DNA of 11,790 nucleotides from CAYOXX01 sp964408025 (GTDB lineage Bacteria; Acidobacteriota; DATKUA01), in contig CAYOXX010000096.1 of NCBI GenBank assembly GCA_964408025.1, forward strand, positions 1 to 11,790, written 5' to 3'. How positions within the stretch are numbered: the first letter of the stretch is position 1; each line of letters opens with the position of its first letter. The translations under genes and the position numbers were made by a program. Of the stretch, positions 5,778 through 11,790 are shown piece after piece. The notes under the pieces are model-generated. The model had not been told where the DNA came from. It did no database searches and saw only the letters and a program-made list of their open reading frames with translations.

Positions 5778-7985
5778 ATGAAGAGATCGGCGTTTCTGAT
5801 GGCGGCACTTGCTGGATCTCTGCTGCTGTGTGGTTTTCTCGTCGAGGCGCAGGAGGACCAACGCCCGGCGCGCACTATGCAGACCGAGTTCGAGCAGCAG
5901 GTCGCGGTCAACTACATGCTGGTGGACATCATCGTCACCGACAGGGCCGGCAACTACGTCCGCAACCTGGCGATCGACGACTTCGAGCTCTACGAAAACG
6001 GCCGCCTGGTGGAGATCCAGAGCCTGGACGAGTACCAGATGACGGAATCGCAGACCATCGGGGTCGAGGAGCTGTCTGAAGGGACACTCGAACTGCAGCA
6101 GCCGCCGCGCAACATCGTCATCCTTTTCGACCTGCTCTATTCTTCGTCGTACGGAATCCAGCGGGCGATCGAGGTGGCCGAGGAGTTCGTCATCGACCGC
6201 ATCCAGCTCGGCGACCGCGTGATGGTCATCAGCTACTACAACAGCATGCGAACCGTCCAGCCGTTCACCGCCGACAAGAACCAGGTAGTGCGGGCGATGA
6301 GGGAGATGGGCTTCTCGACCGACCGCGGCGCCGCACCGCTCGAGGCTCCCGTGGGCGCCGAGCCGGCGACCGATCCGGGCATGGGCGACGCGGCCCTGGA
6401 CGAGCAGATGGGAGAGAGCAGGCTGCAGGCCCAGAGCGACCACGCCTTCGCCGTGCAGAACGCGCGCAACTACCTGATCAGTCTCGAGGCGCTGGCCAGT
6501 GTGCTGAAGTACTACCCGGGCCGCAAAACCCTTATCCTCTTGAGTGAGGGTCTCAACTACGACCTGATCGATCCGCGCGACGTCAACGACGCCAACTTCG
6601 GACCCCAGGCGCGGCAGATGGTGTCCGAGGCCGACGCGACACCCGGCCAGCGCCCGCAGGTTTCGCTCTTCACTGATTACGACGAGATGGTAGAGATGAT
6701 GAACGACGCCAAGGTCTCGCTATACACGGTGAACGTAGGCGGATTGAGGGCGCTCGGCGACGCCGCGGATCAGTTCGCTACGCGCAATCCGATCGATCAG
6801 ACCCAGGACGTGACGGGCCAAATGGGAACACTGCGCAAGCGCCAGGAGTTCCTCTCGGGAGTCTCGGTAGACACCGGCGGGCGCGCCTACTTCAACACCA
6901 ATAACATCCTCCAGCTCCTGACCGAAATCGAGATCGACATCAGTAACTACTACATCCTCGGCTACCGCACCGAATTCGATCCCAACCGCAGCCGCTACCG
7001 GCGCATCAGGGTGCGGGCGAGCAATCCGGAGTACCGGGTTCTCCATCGCCGCGGCTTCCGCACGCCGCGACCGTTCGGCAGCCTCTCGGCCGACGAGAGA
7101 GACCTGCAACTGACCGAGGGATTTCTGACCCACACGGAGATCAACGAGCTGGGGGCCCGGCTCGGCTTCCAGTTCATCCGCCAGACGCCCGACAGCCTCA
7201 GCGTGTCGGCCTGCATCGAGGCGCCGACCGAGCAGTTGCAGCCGGAGCGCGGCCGCTACAACTTCGAGGTGCTCGTCTCCGACCTCGACAGCGAGGCCCG
7301 CATTCACAGCAGCGTGCACAAGAGCTACAGCATCGGCGCCGATGCGGAGCTGGAGCGCACCGGGTTGCGGATCGTCGAGAGCGTCGAAGCCACGCTGGGG
7401 CTGAACAGGATCAGGGTGGCACTGCGGGACAACAACACCGGCAGGCGGTCCTACTTCTACTACAACTTCGTCCTGCGCGAGTCGGCTGCCGACACCCTGC
7501 TGCTCACGCAACCGCTGTTTTTCAATTCGGACGACATGTCGCGCACCGGGGACCAGTTCGACGTCAGCGTGCAGCGGCTGGAGTCGTGGAACGAGCCGCC
7601 GCAGGGCGGCGTCGACCTGCTCCGGCACCCGAGCGAGGGGAGCTTCTTCCCCCTGGTCTCGCCCGGCTACCGGCCCGGCGATTCGGTCCAGTTCATGGTC
7701 TCCCTCTACAACCTCCAGCGGGAGCTGGGTGACGAGTCCGAATTGCAGTTCCAGTTTGCCGTCAGCCCCGCGCCCGCGTCCGAGGACGAGCAGAGGCTCT
7801 ACTACCAGATGGACGTTTTCGAGGACCAGACATACCGCCTGCGGACGAGTAACGGGGTGGCCTACGTAGCCGACTTCCCGATGCCCGACCTGCCGCCGGG
7901 GCCCTACGACCTGTTCGTGGTTGTCAACGACGCTGCCACTGAGCGGGGGGCCGCCAGCTTCTCGCGCCTCGTTATAATAGAGTAG
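5778..7985 (+). CDS. secreted VWFA-related protein (Acidobacteria type)
   Basis: A 735-residue exported protein. Residues 1-24 are a signal peptide (cut near VEA-QED). Residues about 41-85 (VNYMLVDIIVTDRAGNYV, DDFELYENG) are the lead-in strand region typical of the family named VWFA-related, Acidobacterial (TIGR03436). The von Willebrand A-like fold runs from about 111 (NIVILFDLLYSSS) to about 420: GDRVMVISYY at 145-154, KTLILLSEGLNYD at 250-262, VSLYTVNVGG at 313-322, and YYILGYRTEFDPN at 391-403. The metal site is imperfect: D118-L-L-Y-S122 keeps Asp and the second Ser but has Leu for the first Ser of DxSxS. Residues about 181-222 are a low-complexity, Ala/Gly/Glu/Asp-rich insert. Residues about 530-735 look like paired beta-sandwich domains ending in LPPGPYDLFVVVND. 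The family's role is not firmly known; extracytoplasmic protein interaction is a reasonable inference. The ribosome site is weak. The gene converges on the TPR/GWxTD unit across a shared hairpin. Confidence 0.88.
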   Translation: MKRSAFLMAALAGSLLLCGFLVEAQEDQRPARTMQTEFEQQVAVNYMLVDIIVTDRAGNYVRNLAIDDFELYENGRLVEIQSLDEYQMTESQTIGVEELSEGTLELQQPPRNIVILFDLLYSSSYGIQRAIEVAEEFVIDRIQLGDRVMVISYYNSMRTVQPFTADKNQVVRAMREMGFSTDRGAAPLEAPVGAEPATDPGMGDAALDEQMGESRLQAQSDHAFAVQNARNYLISLEALASVLKYYPGRKTLILLSEGLNYDLIDPRDVNDANFGPQARQMVSEADATPGQRPQVSLFTDYDEMVEMMNDAKVSLYTVNVGGLRALGDAADQFATRNPIDQTQDVTGQMGTLRKRQEFLSGVSVDTGGRAYFNTNNILQLLTEIEIDISNYYILGYRTEFDPNRSRYRRIRVRASNPEYRVLHRRGFRTPRPFGSLSADERDLQLTEGFLTHTEINELGARLGFQFIRQTPDSLSVSACIEAPTEQLQPERGRYNFEVLVSDLDSEARIHSSVHKSYSIGADAELERTGLRIVESVEATLGLNRIRVALRDNNTGRRSYFYYNFVLRESAADTLLLTQPLFFNSDDMSRTGDQFDVSVQRLESWNEPPQGGVDLLRHPSEGSFFPLVSPGYRPGDSVQFMVSLYNLQRELGDESELQFQFAVSPAPASEDEQRLYYQMDVFEDQTYRLRTSNGVAYVADFPMPDLPPGPYDLFVVVNDAATERGAASFSRLVIIE

Positions 7986-8028
7986 CCCGGGCGAGGCCCG
8001 AATACCGGGTTTGGCCGTGCAGATCAAG

Positions 8029-8059
8029 CGGGGGTGCCGCTTCACACGCGGCACCCCCG
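8029..8059 (+). terminator. hairpin terminator between convergent genes
   Basis: A perfect 12-bp stem (CGGGGGTGCCGC at 8029-8040, complement at 8048-8059) has a 7-base loop and can extend by a G-U and an A-U pair. It begins 44 bases after the VWFA stop and lies 37 bases beyond the TPR gene stop on the other strand. The plus strand continues TTGACTT, a weak U tail. The minus-strand tail is also weak. It probably serves both converging transcripts. Confidence 0.7.
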
Positions 8060-8095
8060 TTGACTTCGCGCTCGAAAGGCTTGTTGTTACTGCAC

Positions 8096-9046
8096 TTACT
8101 GCTGCTCCAGCCTCTGGCGGACCTCCCGCAGCATCTCCTGGGCGGACTCTAGGCCGCCGGTGATGTCCTCGGGATCGACCTCGATGAACATCTCCAGGTA
8201 TGTGGCGGCCTCCTCATAGTTGCTCTCCATGTAAAGGATCGTGGCCAGGAAGAGGATTGGCAGCGGTTTGGTGTTGTCGAGCTCGATCGCCCGGCGGTAG
8301 TACTCCTTGGCCAACGCGTAGTCCTCGAGCAGGCGGGCGAGATCGGCGACCTTCTCGACGGCGTAATAGAATTCCGGATTGGCGTCGGCGCACCTGACGT
8401 ACCAACCGATCGCCTCCTCGTAGTCCTGCTGCGACAGGTGGACCTCGGCCACGTACATCAGCACGTCGGCGTTCTCCGGCTCGTGTTCGAGCACGATGAG
8501 CAGGTGCTCGAGTGCCTGGTCGAACTCGTTTCTCTGGAAGTGGATGAAGCCCACGTTGGTGTGGACTTGGTACAAGTCGGGGTATTCATTCAGGAGTCCC
8601 TGGAAGATCGTCATCGCCTCGTCCAGATTGCCGGCGTTGAGCAGGTCGATGCCCTCCTCGTAGCGGTCCCTGATCTCGGGCGTGATGGCGCCCGGCTCCC
8701 TCACGATCCGCTCCATGCGGAAGGTGAACTCGATGCGCGGCGCGGTGCTGCTCAGACGCCTTGGCCGTCTCAGCGGCTGGTATCCCTCCCGCGTGAGATC
8801 GAATACGGCCCAACCGGGGGAAAGTCCGTTGATGGTGAACCTGCCGTGGGCGTTGGATGTGTCCGCGAAGGTAGTGTTGGGGCGGTTCTGCATGAAGGCG
8901 ATCACTTCGACGCCCTCGATCTCTTCACCGGTCTCGGAATCTATCACCCTGCCCGCGACGCGTACTACCTGTTGTGCGTTGACGATAACCGCGCCGGCGA
9001 GCAGCAGAATTAGCGCGCCGCCGGCGATGCGCATCCTGTGATTCAT
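8096..9046 (-). CDS. exported carboxypeptidase-regulatory-like and TPR protein
   Basis: A 316-residue protein. Residues 1-24 are a signal peptide (cut after VNA). Residues about 28-92 form a carboxypeptidase-regulatory-like beta domain: VAGRVIDSETGEEIEGVEV, then a turn GRFTINGLSPG, and ending at GYQPL. Residues about 124-295 hold about five tetratricopeptide repeats with standard A/G/Y/A spacing, for example GNLDEAMTIFQGLLNEYPD, NEFDQALEHLLIVLEHEP, QDYEEAIGWYVRCADANP and SNYEEAATYLEMFIEVDP. TPRs form a superhelical binding scaffold, so this is probably an exported adaptor. A strong AGGAGGT lies 6 bases before the start. It follows the GWxTD gene by 76 bases on the same strand, so co-transcription is likely. 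The partner is not known; the neighbouring VWFA and GWxTD proteins are the obvious candidates by context. Confidence 0.88.
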   Translation of the reverse strand: MNHRMRIAGGALILLLAGAVIVNAQQVVRVAGRVIDSETGEEIEGVEVIAFMQNRPNTTFADTSNAHGRFTINGLSPGWAVFDLTREGYQPLRRPRRLSSTAPRIEFTFRMERIVREPGAITPEIRDRYEEGIDLLNAGNLDEAMTIFQGLLNEYPDLYQVHTNVGFIHFQRNEFDQALEHLLIVLEHEPENADVLMYVAEVHLSQQDYEEAIGWYVRCADANPEFYYAVEKVADLARLLEDYALAKEYYRRAIELDNTKPLPILFLATILYMESNYEEAATYLEMFIEVDPEDITGGLESAQEMLREVRQRLEQQ

Positions 9047-9052
9047 TTCCCA

Positions 9053-9059
9053 ACCTCCT
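9053..9059 (-). promoter_or_regulatory. consensus Shine-Dalgarno of the TPR gene
   Basis: AGGAGGT on the minus strand is 6 bases before ATG 9046. It is the strongest ribosome binding site in the window and contrasts with the upstream GWxTD gene, which shows none. This suggests the downstream gene may be translated more efficiently from a shared message. Confidence 0.75.
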
Positions 9060-9122
9060 GTTTGAATGCCGCAGAATTAGACAATTATTGATACCGGCCG
9101 GGTTCCGCAGGCGAGCTTCTTA

Positions 9123-11291
9123 TTACCCGCCGTCTGGATTATCCCTCGTATCGCTCTCTCCCCGCAGCTCGCGAAGGCGCCTGGAGATCAGGGGCTGGTC
9201 CGGCTCGATGGCCAGGGAACGCTCCCAAACCTCGTTGGCCCTCTCGATATTTTCGGCGAAGTAGTAAGCCTCGCCCAGCGGGTTCAAAACCTCTATCGAG
9301 TCGCCTTCCTGGAGTCGCACCTGCTCCAGGAAACCGATAGCCCGGTTGTAGTTGCCTGTGCGAAGGTAGAGTAAACTCAGCTCCCGCTTCCAGCGCGGCT
9401 GCGTTGGATCGCGCAGGGCGACTTCGAGCAGGATGCCTATCGCCTCCTCCAGGCTTCCGGTGGCCACCAGGGCGTCGGCGCACAGCGCCGCCAGCTCGTT
9501 GTCGGCGGGCCACTGCGTGCGCGCCCTCTCCAGGAGCGTAACCGCCACCTCGGCCTCGCCGAGGTTGAGCAGCTGATTGCCTCTATCGATCACGGGCTCG
9601 GGGCCGGTGAAATCGATCGGGGGGCCGTAGCTGGTCAGCGGCTCCTCGATCCCGCCTTCGGAGGTGACCTCGAAGGTTCGGGCGGCGGCCCGCGCCGACT
9701 CCTCGCCGCGCGCCGCGTCTATCTCGAGCCTGTAGGAGCCGAGTGCCAGCTCGGCGGTTCCGAACTTCCAGATGACTGTGGCCGTGCCGGTGGCGTCGAA
9801 CTGCCCCGGATCGAGGCTCCTGCTACCCTCGCTGACAACGCCAGCCTCTTCGCCCTCGCCGGTCAGCAGCAGCCGGTAGTTGATCTCCACTGGGTCCGGC
9901 CCGCCGGCCTCTCCTGGCGGGGCGGTCACCTGCATGAACACACCGATCTCCTGTCCCCGCACCACATCGTCCCGCAGCAGGGGGTGGAATTTCAGCGCCA
10001 AGTAGGCATAGGGCGGTATCGAGTTGGGCCTAATGAACGTTCCGCTCTCGGAGCGGTCGAACAGAATCGGCTTCAGCACGCCCAGCTCCCTGGAGACGAA
10101 GCCCGGGATCTCGATCTCCTCCTGTGCCGAGTAGAAAACCCGCGTTATCCGGTTGCGCACCGTAAGCGCCAGATTGTAGCGTCCGGGAAGCAGTGGCAGG
10201 TGGCCCTCGAAGGCGATGCCGCCGCGCCTGAAGGCGTTGACCTGGTCCGGCTCGATCTCCTGCTCGATAATCCGCTGGCGACTGGCGATCACTTCGCCCT
10301 CGGGCGTTGTGGCGCTGAGGAGAACCTCGAGCGCGGTGTAGAGGGTGTTGTCGAACTGACCGTAGTCCAGGCTGGGCGCTGGGAAATAGAAGGCGTAGTT
10401 GAGCAGGCTGTCGCCCGTGCCCAGCTTGATGACGTGGAAATCGGCCGCCAGCTGGTCGGGCGAGAAGGCGTAGTGGGTCTCCACGCGCGGCTCGCCGCGT
10501 AGTATACGCTCCGCGTATGAGGCGTCGCGGCGGTAGTTCGGGATGTTGTCGATCTGCGATATCAGTGTGATCGACGACAGCGTCGGCCGCACCTGCGTCT
10601 CGATGTCGGCCATCTCGGTCGGCACCAGGTTGATCGAGGCCTGGGCCAGCTCCGGGTCGACCCAGTAGATCTCCTGCGCGGCGCCCTCGAACGCCCCGCC
10701 GTGCCCGGCGCTGAGGAAGATCAGCGCCTGGGGGCCGTGGATCGTCGGGTCGTACTGTACGAAGTCGCCGACGCCGAACTTCTTGAAGAATATCTGGTAG
10801 AAGAACGGCGGCACGCCGAGCCGTGGATCGGCCTCGTAGAACCACATCTCCAGCGGCACCAGCGACTGGCTGGAGTGGTAGCGCCTGATCTCCCTGGGCG
10901 CGCCCAGCAGGATGTAGATGCGCCCGCGGTCGGTCGACCAGCCCGGCCTGCGAGTCTCGCGCCCGAGCCAGTTGTTGGCGTACTCGATCCGCTCGTAGTG
11001 CTCGTCGCGAAACTCGTTGGCCTCCGTGCCCGGCGTCGGGTCGCGCTGCTCCCAGAACTCCTCGATAAAGCGGTCGCGCTGCGAGTTGCTGGTGAGCCGT
11101 CGGAAGATCCGCCGCTCACGGTCGGAGATGATGTAAACCGCCTCCTCCTCCAGCCAGACGCGGTAGCGCTCCGGCAAGTCGGCGGCATCCTGCATCTCCG
11201 ACGGCAAACTCAAGGCCGCTGCGAAGATCAGCTCGATGATCATGGCAACACAGAGTCTATCACAGTCACTGGGCGGAAGGAATGTGCTCAC
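9123..11291 (-). CDS. GWxTD-domain protein with C-terminal TPRs
   Basis: A 722-residue frame. Residues about 40-180 form the GWxTD domain: FIEEFWEQRDPTPGTEANEF around 75-94, RRPGWSTDRGRIYILLGAP at 114-132 with Gly117-Trp118-Ser119-Thr120-Asp121, then PLEMWFYE and FFYQIFFKK. Residues about 270-545 are beta-rich, with LLPGRYNLALTVRN at 367-380 and LALGSYRLEIDA at 515-526, probably stacked beta-sandwich domains. Residues about 565-710 hold three to four TPR-like repeats (LNLGEAEVAVTLLERARTQW, TGSLEEAIGILLEVALRDP, NIERANEVWERSLAIEPDQP). The start is uncertain: GTG 11291 and ATG 11243 are both possible and neither has a ribosome site; an in-frame TGA at 11313-11315 limits the upstream end. ATG 11243 would begin a short hydrophobic leader (MIIELIFAAALSLPS), which fits export. 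GWxTD proteins occur in Acidobacteriota and Bacteroidota-related lineages; their biochemical role is not established. It is the first gene of a two-gene unit. Confidence 0.88.
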   Translation of the reverse strand: MSTFLPPSDCDRLCVAMIIELIFAAALSLPSEMQDAADLPERYRVWLEEEAVYIISDRERRIFRRLTSNSQRDRFIEEFWEQRDPTPGTEANEFRDEHYERIEYANNWLGRETRRPGWSTDRGRIYILLGAPREIRRYHSSQSLVPLEMWFYEADPRLGVPPFFYQIFFKKFGVGDFVQYDPTIHGPQALIFLSAGHGGAFEGAAQEIYWVDPELAQASINLVPTEMADIETQVRPTLSSITLISQIDNIPNYRRDASYAERILRGEPRVETHYAFSPDQLAADFHVIKLGTGDSLLNYAFYFPAPSLDYGQFDNTLYTALEVLLSATTPEGEVIASRQRIIEQEIEPDQVNAFRRGGIAFEGHLPLLPGRYNLALTVRNRITRVFYSAQEEIEIPGFVSRELGVLKPILFDRSESGTFIRPNSIPPYAYLALKFHPLLRDDVVRGQEIGVFMQVTAPPGEAGGPDPVEINYRLLLTGEGEEAGVVSEGSRSLDPGQFDATGTATVIWKFGTAELALGSYRLEIDAARGEESARAAARTFEVTSEGGIEEPLTSYGPPIDFTGPEPVIDRGNQLLNLGEAEVAVTLLERARTQWPADNELAALCADALVATGSLEEAIGILLEVALRDPTQPRWKRELSLLYLRTGNYNRAIGFLEQVRLQEGDSIEVLNPLGEAYYFAENIERANEVWERSLAIEPDQPLISRRLRELRGESDTRDNPDGG

Positions 11292-11359
11292 GGTGACAGT
11301 TAGGGGACTGTATCAACGCATTAGTTCCTGATGGCGCGACAGGAATTTCTCCTTTAACC

Positions 11360-11371
11360 ACTCCCGGGAGT
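11360..11371. repeat. 12-base perfect palindrome
   Basis: ACTCCCGGGAGT is a perfect palindrome, 69 bases upstream of the GTG start of the GWxTD gene and just before the first 22-base repeat. It could be a regulator site or a part of the repeat mosaic. Confidence 0.45.
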
Positions 11372-11377
11372 AGGGAT

Positions 11378-11399
11378 ATTCCTGACGAGGCGGTAAAAA
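11378..11399 (+). repeat. 22-base direct repeat, copy 1
   Basis: ATTCCTGACGAGGCGGTAAA (11378-11397), continuing AA, matches 11739-11760 at 21 of 22 bases. The two copies bracket most of the repeat mosaic, as if marking its ends. Confidence 0.75.
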
Positions 11400-11450
11400 G
11401 TGATATGTTGCAGGAGGCATTTGCGAAAACACTTGATTCCACACCAGGAG

Positions 11451-11470
11451 GGCCGACATTCCTGTCGGCC
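11451..11470 (+). repeat. 8-bp hairpin with downstream T run
   Basis: GGCCGACA (11451-11458) and TGTCGGCC (11463-11470) pair perfectly around TTCC. TTTTTT follows at 11479-11484, too far from the stem for a classical terminator. No plus-strand gene ends just upstream. Confidence 0.6.
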
Positions 11471-11518
11471 ATAATCGGTTTTTTCGAAGGTACTTTTCTC
11501 TCTCCGGACATGCCGGGC

Positions 11519-11561
11519 AGGACGGACCCGCCGGAGGCGGGCAAGCTCTCCTGTCTGTCAC
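11519..11561 (+). repeat. 43-base direct repeat, copy 1
   Basis: Matches 11671-11713 at 41 of 43 bases (differences at 11524 and 11538). It contains the hairpin CCCGCC-GGA-GGCGGG at 11527-11541 and ends in the start of a 36-base unit. Confidence 0.8.
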
Positions 11562-11584
11562 CACCGATCCGAGCGGTGTAACAG
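11549..11584 (+). repeat. 36-base palindromic unit 1
   Basis: Begins TCCTGTCTGTCA and ends ACAG. An inner stem CACCG (11562-11566) pairs with CGGTG (11574-11578) around a 7-base loop. Related units are at 11642-11677 and 11701-11736, all exactly 36 bases long. Confidence 0.65.
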
Positions 11585-11611
11585 TTCGCCGCCGCCAAGG
11601 CGTAGGCGAAC
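11584..11611 (+). repeat. 7-bp hairpin
   Basis: GTTCGCC (11584-11590) pairs with GGCGAAC (11605-11611); an inner CGCC-AA-GGCG stem (11593-11602) can stack on it. It is part of the repeat mosaic. Confidence 0.6.
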
Positions 11612-11614
11612 AAG

Positions 11615-11640
11615 TCCGCCGAAGTTTTAACGAAGGCGGA
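11615..11640 (+). repeat. hairpin with symmetric internal loop
   Basis: TCCGCC (11615-11620) pairs with GGCGGA (11635-11640), and GTT (11624-11626) with AAC (11629-11631); GAA faces GAA between the two stems. It lies next to the previous hairpin. Confidence 0.6.
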
Positions 11641-11641
11641 T

Positions 11642-11677
11642 TCCTGTCTGTCAGCGCCGATCCGGACGGTAGGACAG
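11642..11677 (+). repeat. 36-base palindromic unit 2
   Basis: Begins TCCTGTCTGTCA and ends GGACAG. The inner stem GCCG (11656-11659) pairs with CGGT (11667-11670) with one G-U pair and a 7-base loop, as in unit 1. It overlaps the start of the second 43-base copy. Confidence 0.65.
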
Positions 11678-11713
11678 ACCCGCCGGAGGTGGGCAAGCTC
11701 TCCTGTCTGTCAC
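11671..11713 (+). repeat. 43-base direct repeat, copy 2
   Basis: Second copy of the 11519-11561 element, 152 bases downstream, 41 of 43 identical. One of the two changes (C to T at 11690) turns a G-C pair of the inner hairpin into G-U, so the hairpin is kept. Confidence 0.8.
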
Positions 11714-11736
11714 TGCCTATTCAATCAGTAGGACAG
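11701..11736 (+). repeat. 36-base palindromic unit 3
   Basis: Begins TCCTGTCTGTCA and ends GGACAG; the middle differs from units 1 and 2 but can form ACTG (11712-11715) with CAGT (11726-11729). The outer part is conserved and the centre is divergent. Confidence 0.6.
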
Positions 11737-11738
11737 AC

Positions 11739-11760
11739 ATTCCTGACGGGGCGGTAAAAA
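11739..11760 (+). repeat. 22-base direct repeat, copy 2
   Basis: Second copy of the 11378-11399 element, one mismatch (G at 11749 for A). It closes the mosaic and runs into an AT-rich end. Confidence 0.75.
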
Positions 11761-11767
11761 ATCTAAT

Positions 11768-11777
11768 TTGACGTCAA
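11768..11777. repeat. 10-base palindrome at window edge
   Basis: TTGACGTCAA is a perfect palindrome near the window end. It may belong to the promoter of a gene outside the window, which cannot be judged here. Confidence 0.35.
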
Positions 11778-11790
11778 GTTGTTTAGAGGC

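Larger units (their letters stand above)
11292..11790. repeat. gene-free mosaic of short palindromes and direct repeats
   Basis: This 499-base stretch has no convincing gene on either strand. It is packed with related short repeats: two copies of a 43-base element, three 36-base units, two copies of a 22-base element, five copies of the 9-mer ATTCCTG[A/T]C (four on plus at 11378, 11458, 11640 and 11739; one on minus at 11338-11346), and several hairpins. Spacing is irregular and no unique spacers of equal length separate the units, so this is not a CRISPR array. It resembles REP/MITE-type intergenic repeats. It also must hold the promoter of the GWxTD gene, which I could not pin down. Confidence 0.75.

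Noticed and set aside
6720..8054. 444-residue open frame on the minus strand
   Set aside because: It is the antisense shadow of the VWFA gene and reads through the terminator hairpin; no motif or ribosome site supports it.
10701..11303. 200-residue open frame on the plus strand
   Set aside because: It lies opposite the conserved GWxTD domain, which is clearly the coding strand.
11451..11484. Rho-independent terminator
   Set aside because: The T run starts eight bases after the stem and there is no plus-strand gene upstream that it could end.
11519..11736. CRISPR array
   Set aside because: Repeats overlap one another, spacing between units is irregular (93 and 59 bases), intervening sequence is itself palindromic, and no cas gene is present.

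Overview
The window is about 11.8 kb of high-GC bacterial DNA carrying six protein genes. Five are intact and one is broken by a single in-frame TGA. No tRNA, rRNA, CRISPR array, transposase or phage gene was seen. Five of the six products begin with an ordinary secretion signal or, for the GWxTD protein, a likely short one. The sixth (sulfatase-like) has an N-terminal membrane anchor, so this is a cluster of envelope or extracytoplasmic proteins. The VWFA-related protein is of the type first named from Acidobacteria. Together with a GWxTD-domain protein and a carboxypeptidase-regulatory/TPR protein it points to Acidobacteriota or a related deep-branching lineage, probably from a metagenome. 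That placement is an inference from family distribution, not proven by the sequence.

Left half. A secreted alpha/beta-hydrolase (lipase-like, 195-2087, minus) has a strong sigma70-type promoter and a 12-bp perfect terminator hairpin. It is divergent from a sulfatase/alkaline-phosphatase-superfamily protein (2344-4284, plus) that has Thr where true sulfatases have the formylglycine Cys/Ser. Converging on it, with only 11 bases between the stops, is a secreted seven-repeat, beta-propeller-like protein (4296-5504, minus). Its reading frame is intact apart from one TGA at codon 63. The other six repeats have Phe, Tyr or Trp at that position, so the TGA is most simply a mutated (or recoded) TGG.

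Right half. A secreted VWFA-related protein (5778-7985, plus) converges on a two-gene minus-strand unit: a GWxTD protein with C-terminal TPRs (9123-11291) followed by a small carboxypeptidase-regulatory plus TPR protein (8096-9046). A shared 12-bp hairpin lies between the converging ends. The C-terminal halves of the VWFA and GWxTD proteins look alike in strand order and in an L-x-x-G-x-Y-x-L type repeat. This suggests a common beta-sandwich module and perhaps a common surface or periplasmic assembly.

The last 500 bases (11292-11790) have no gene. They hold a mosaic of short palindromes and direct repeats: a 43-base pair of copies, three 36-base units, a 22-base pair and several hairpins. This looks like a REP- or MITE-like intergenic repeat cluster. 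All six genes end in TAA or TAG, none in TGA.
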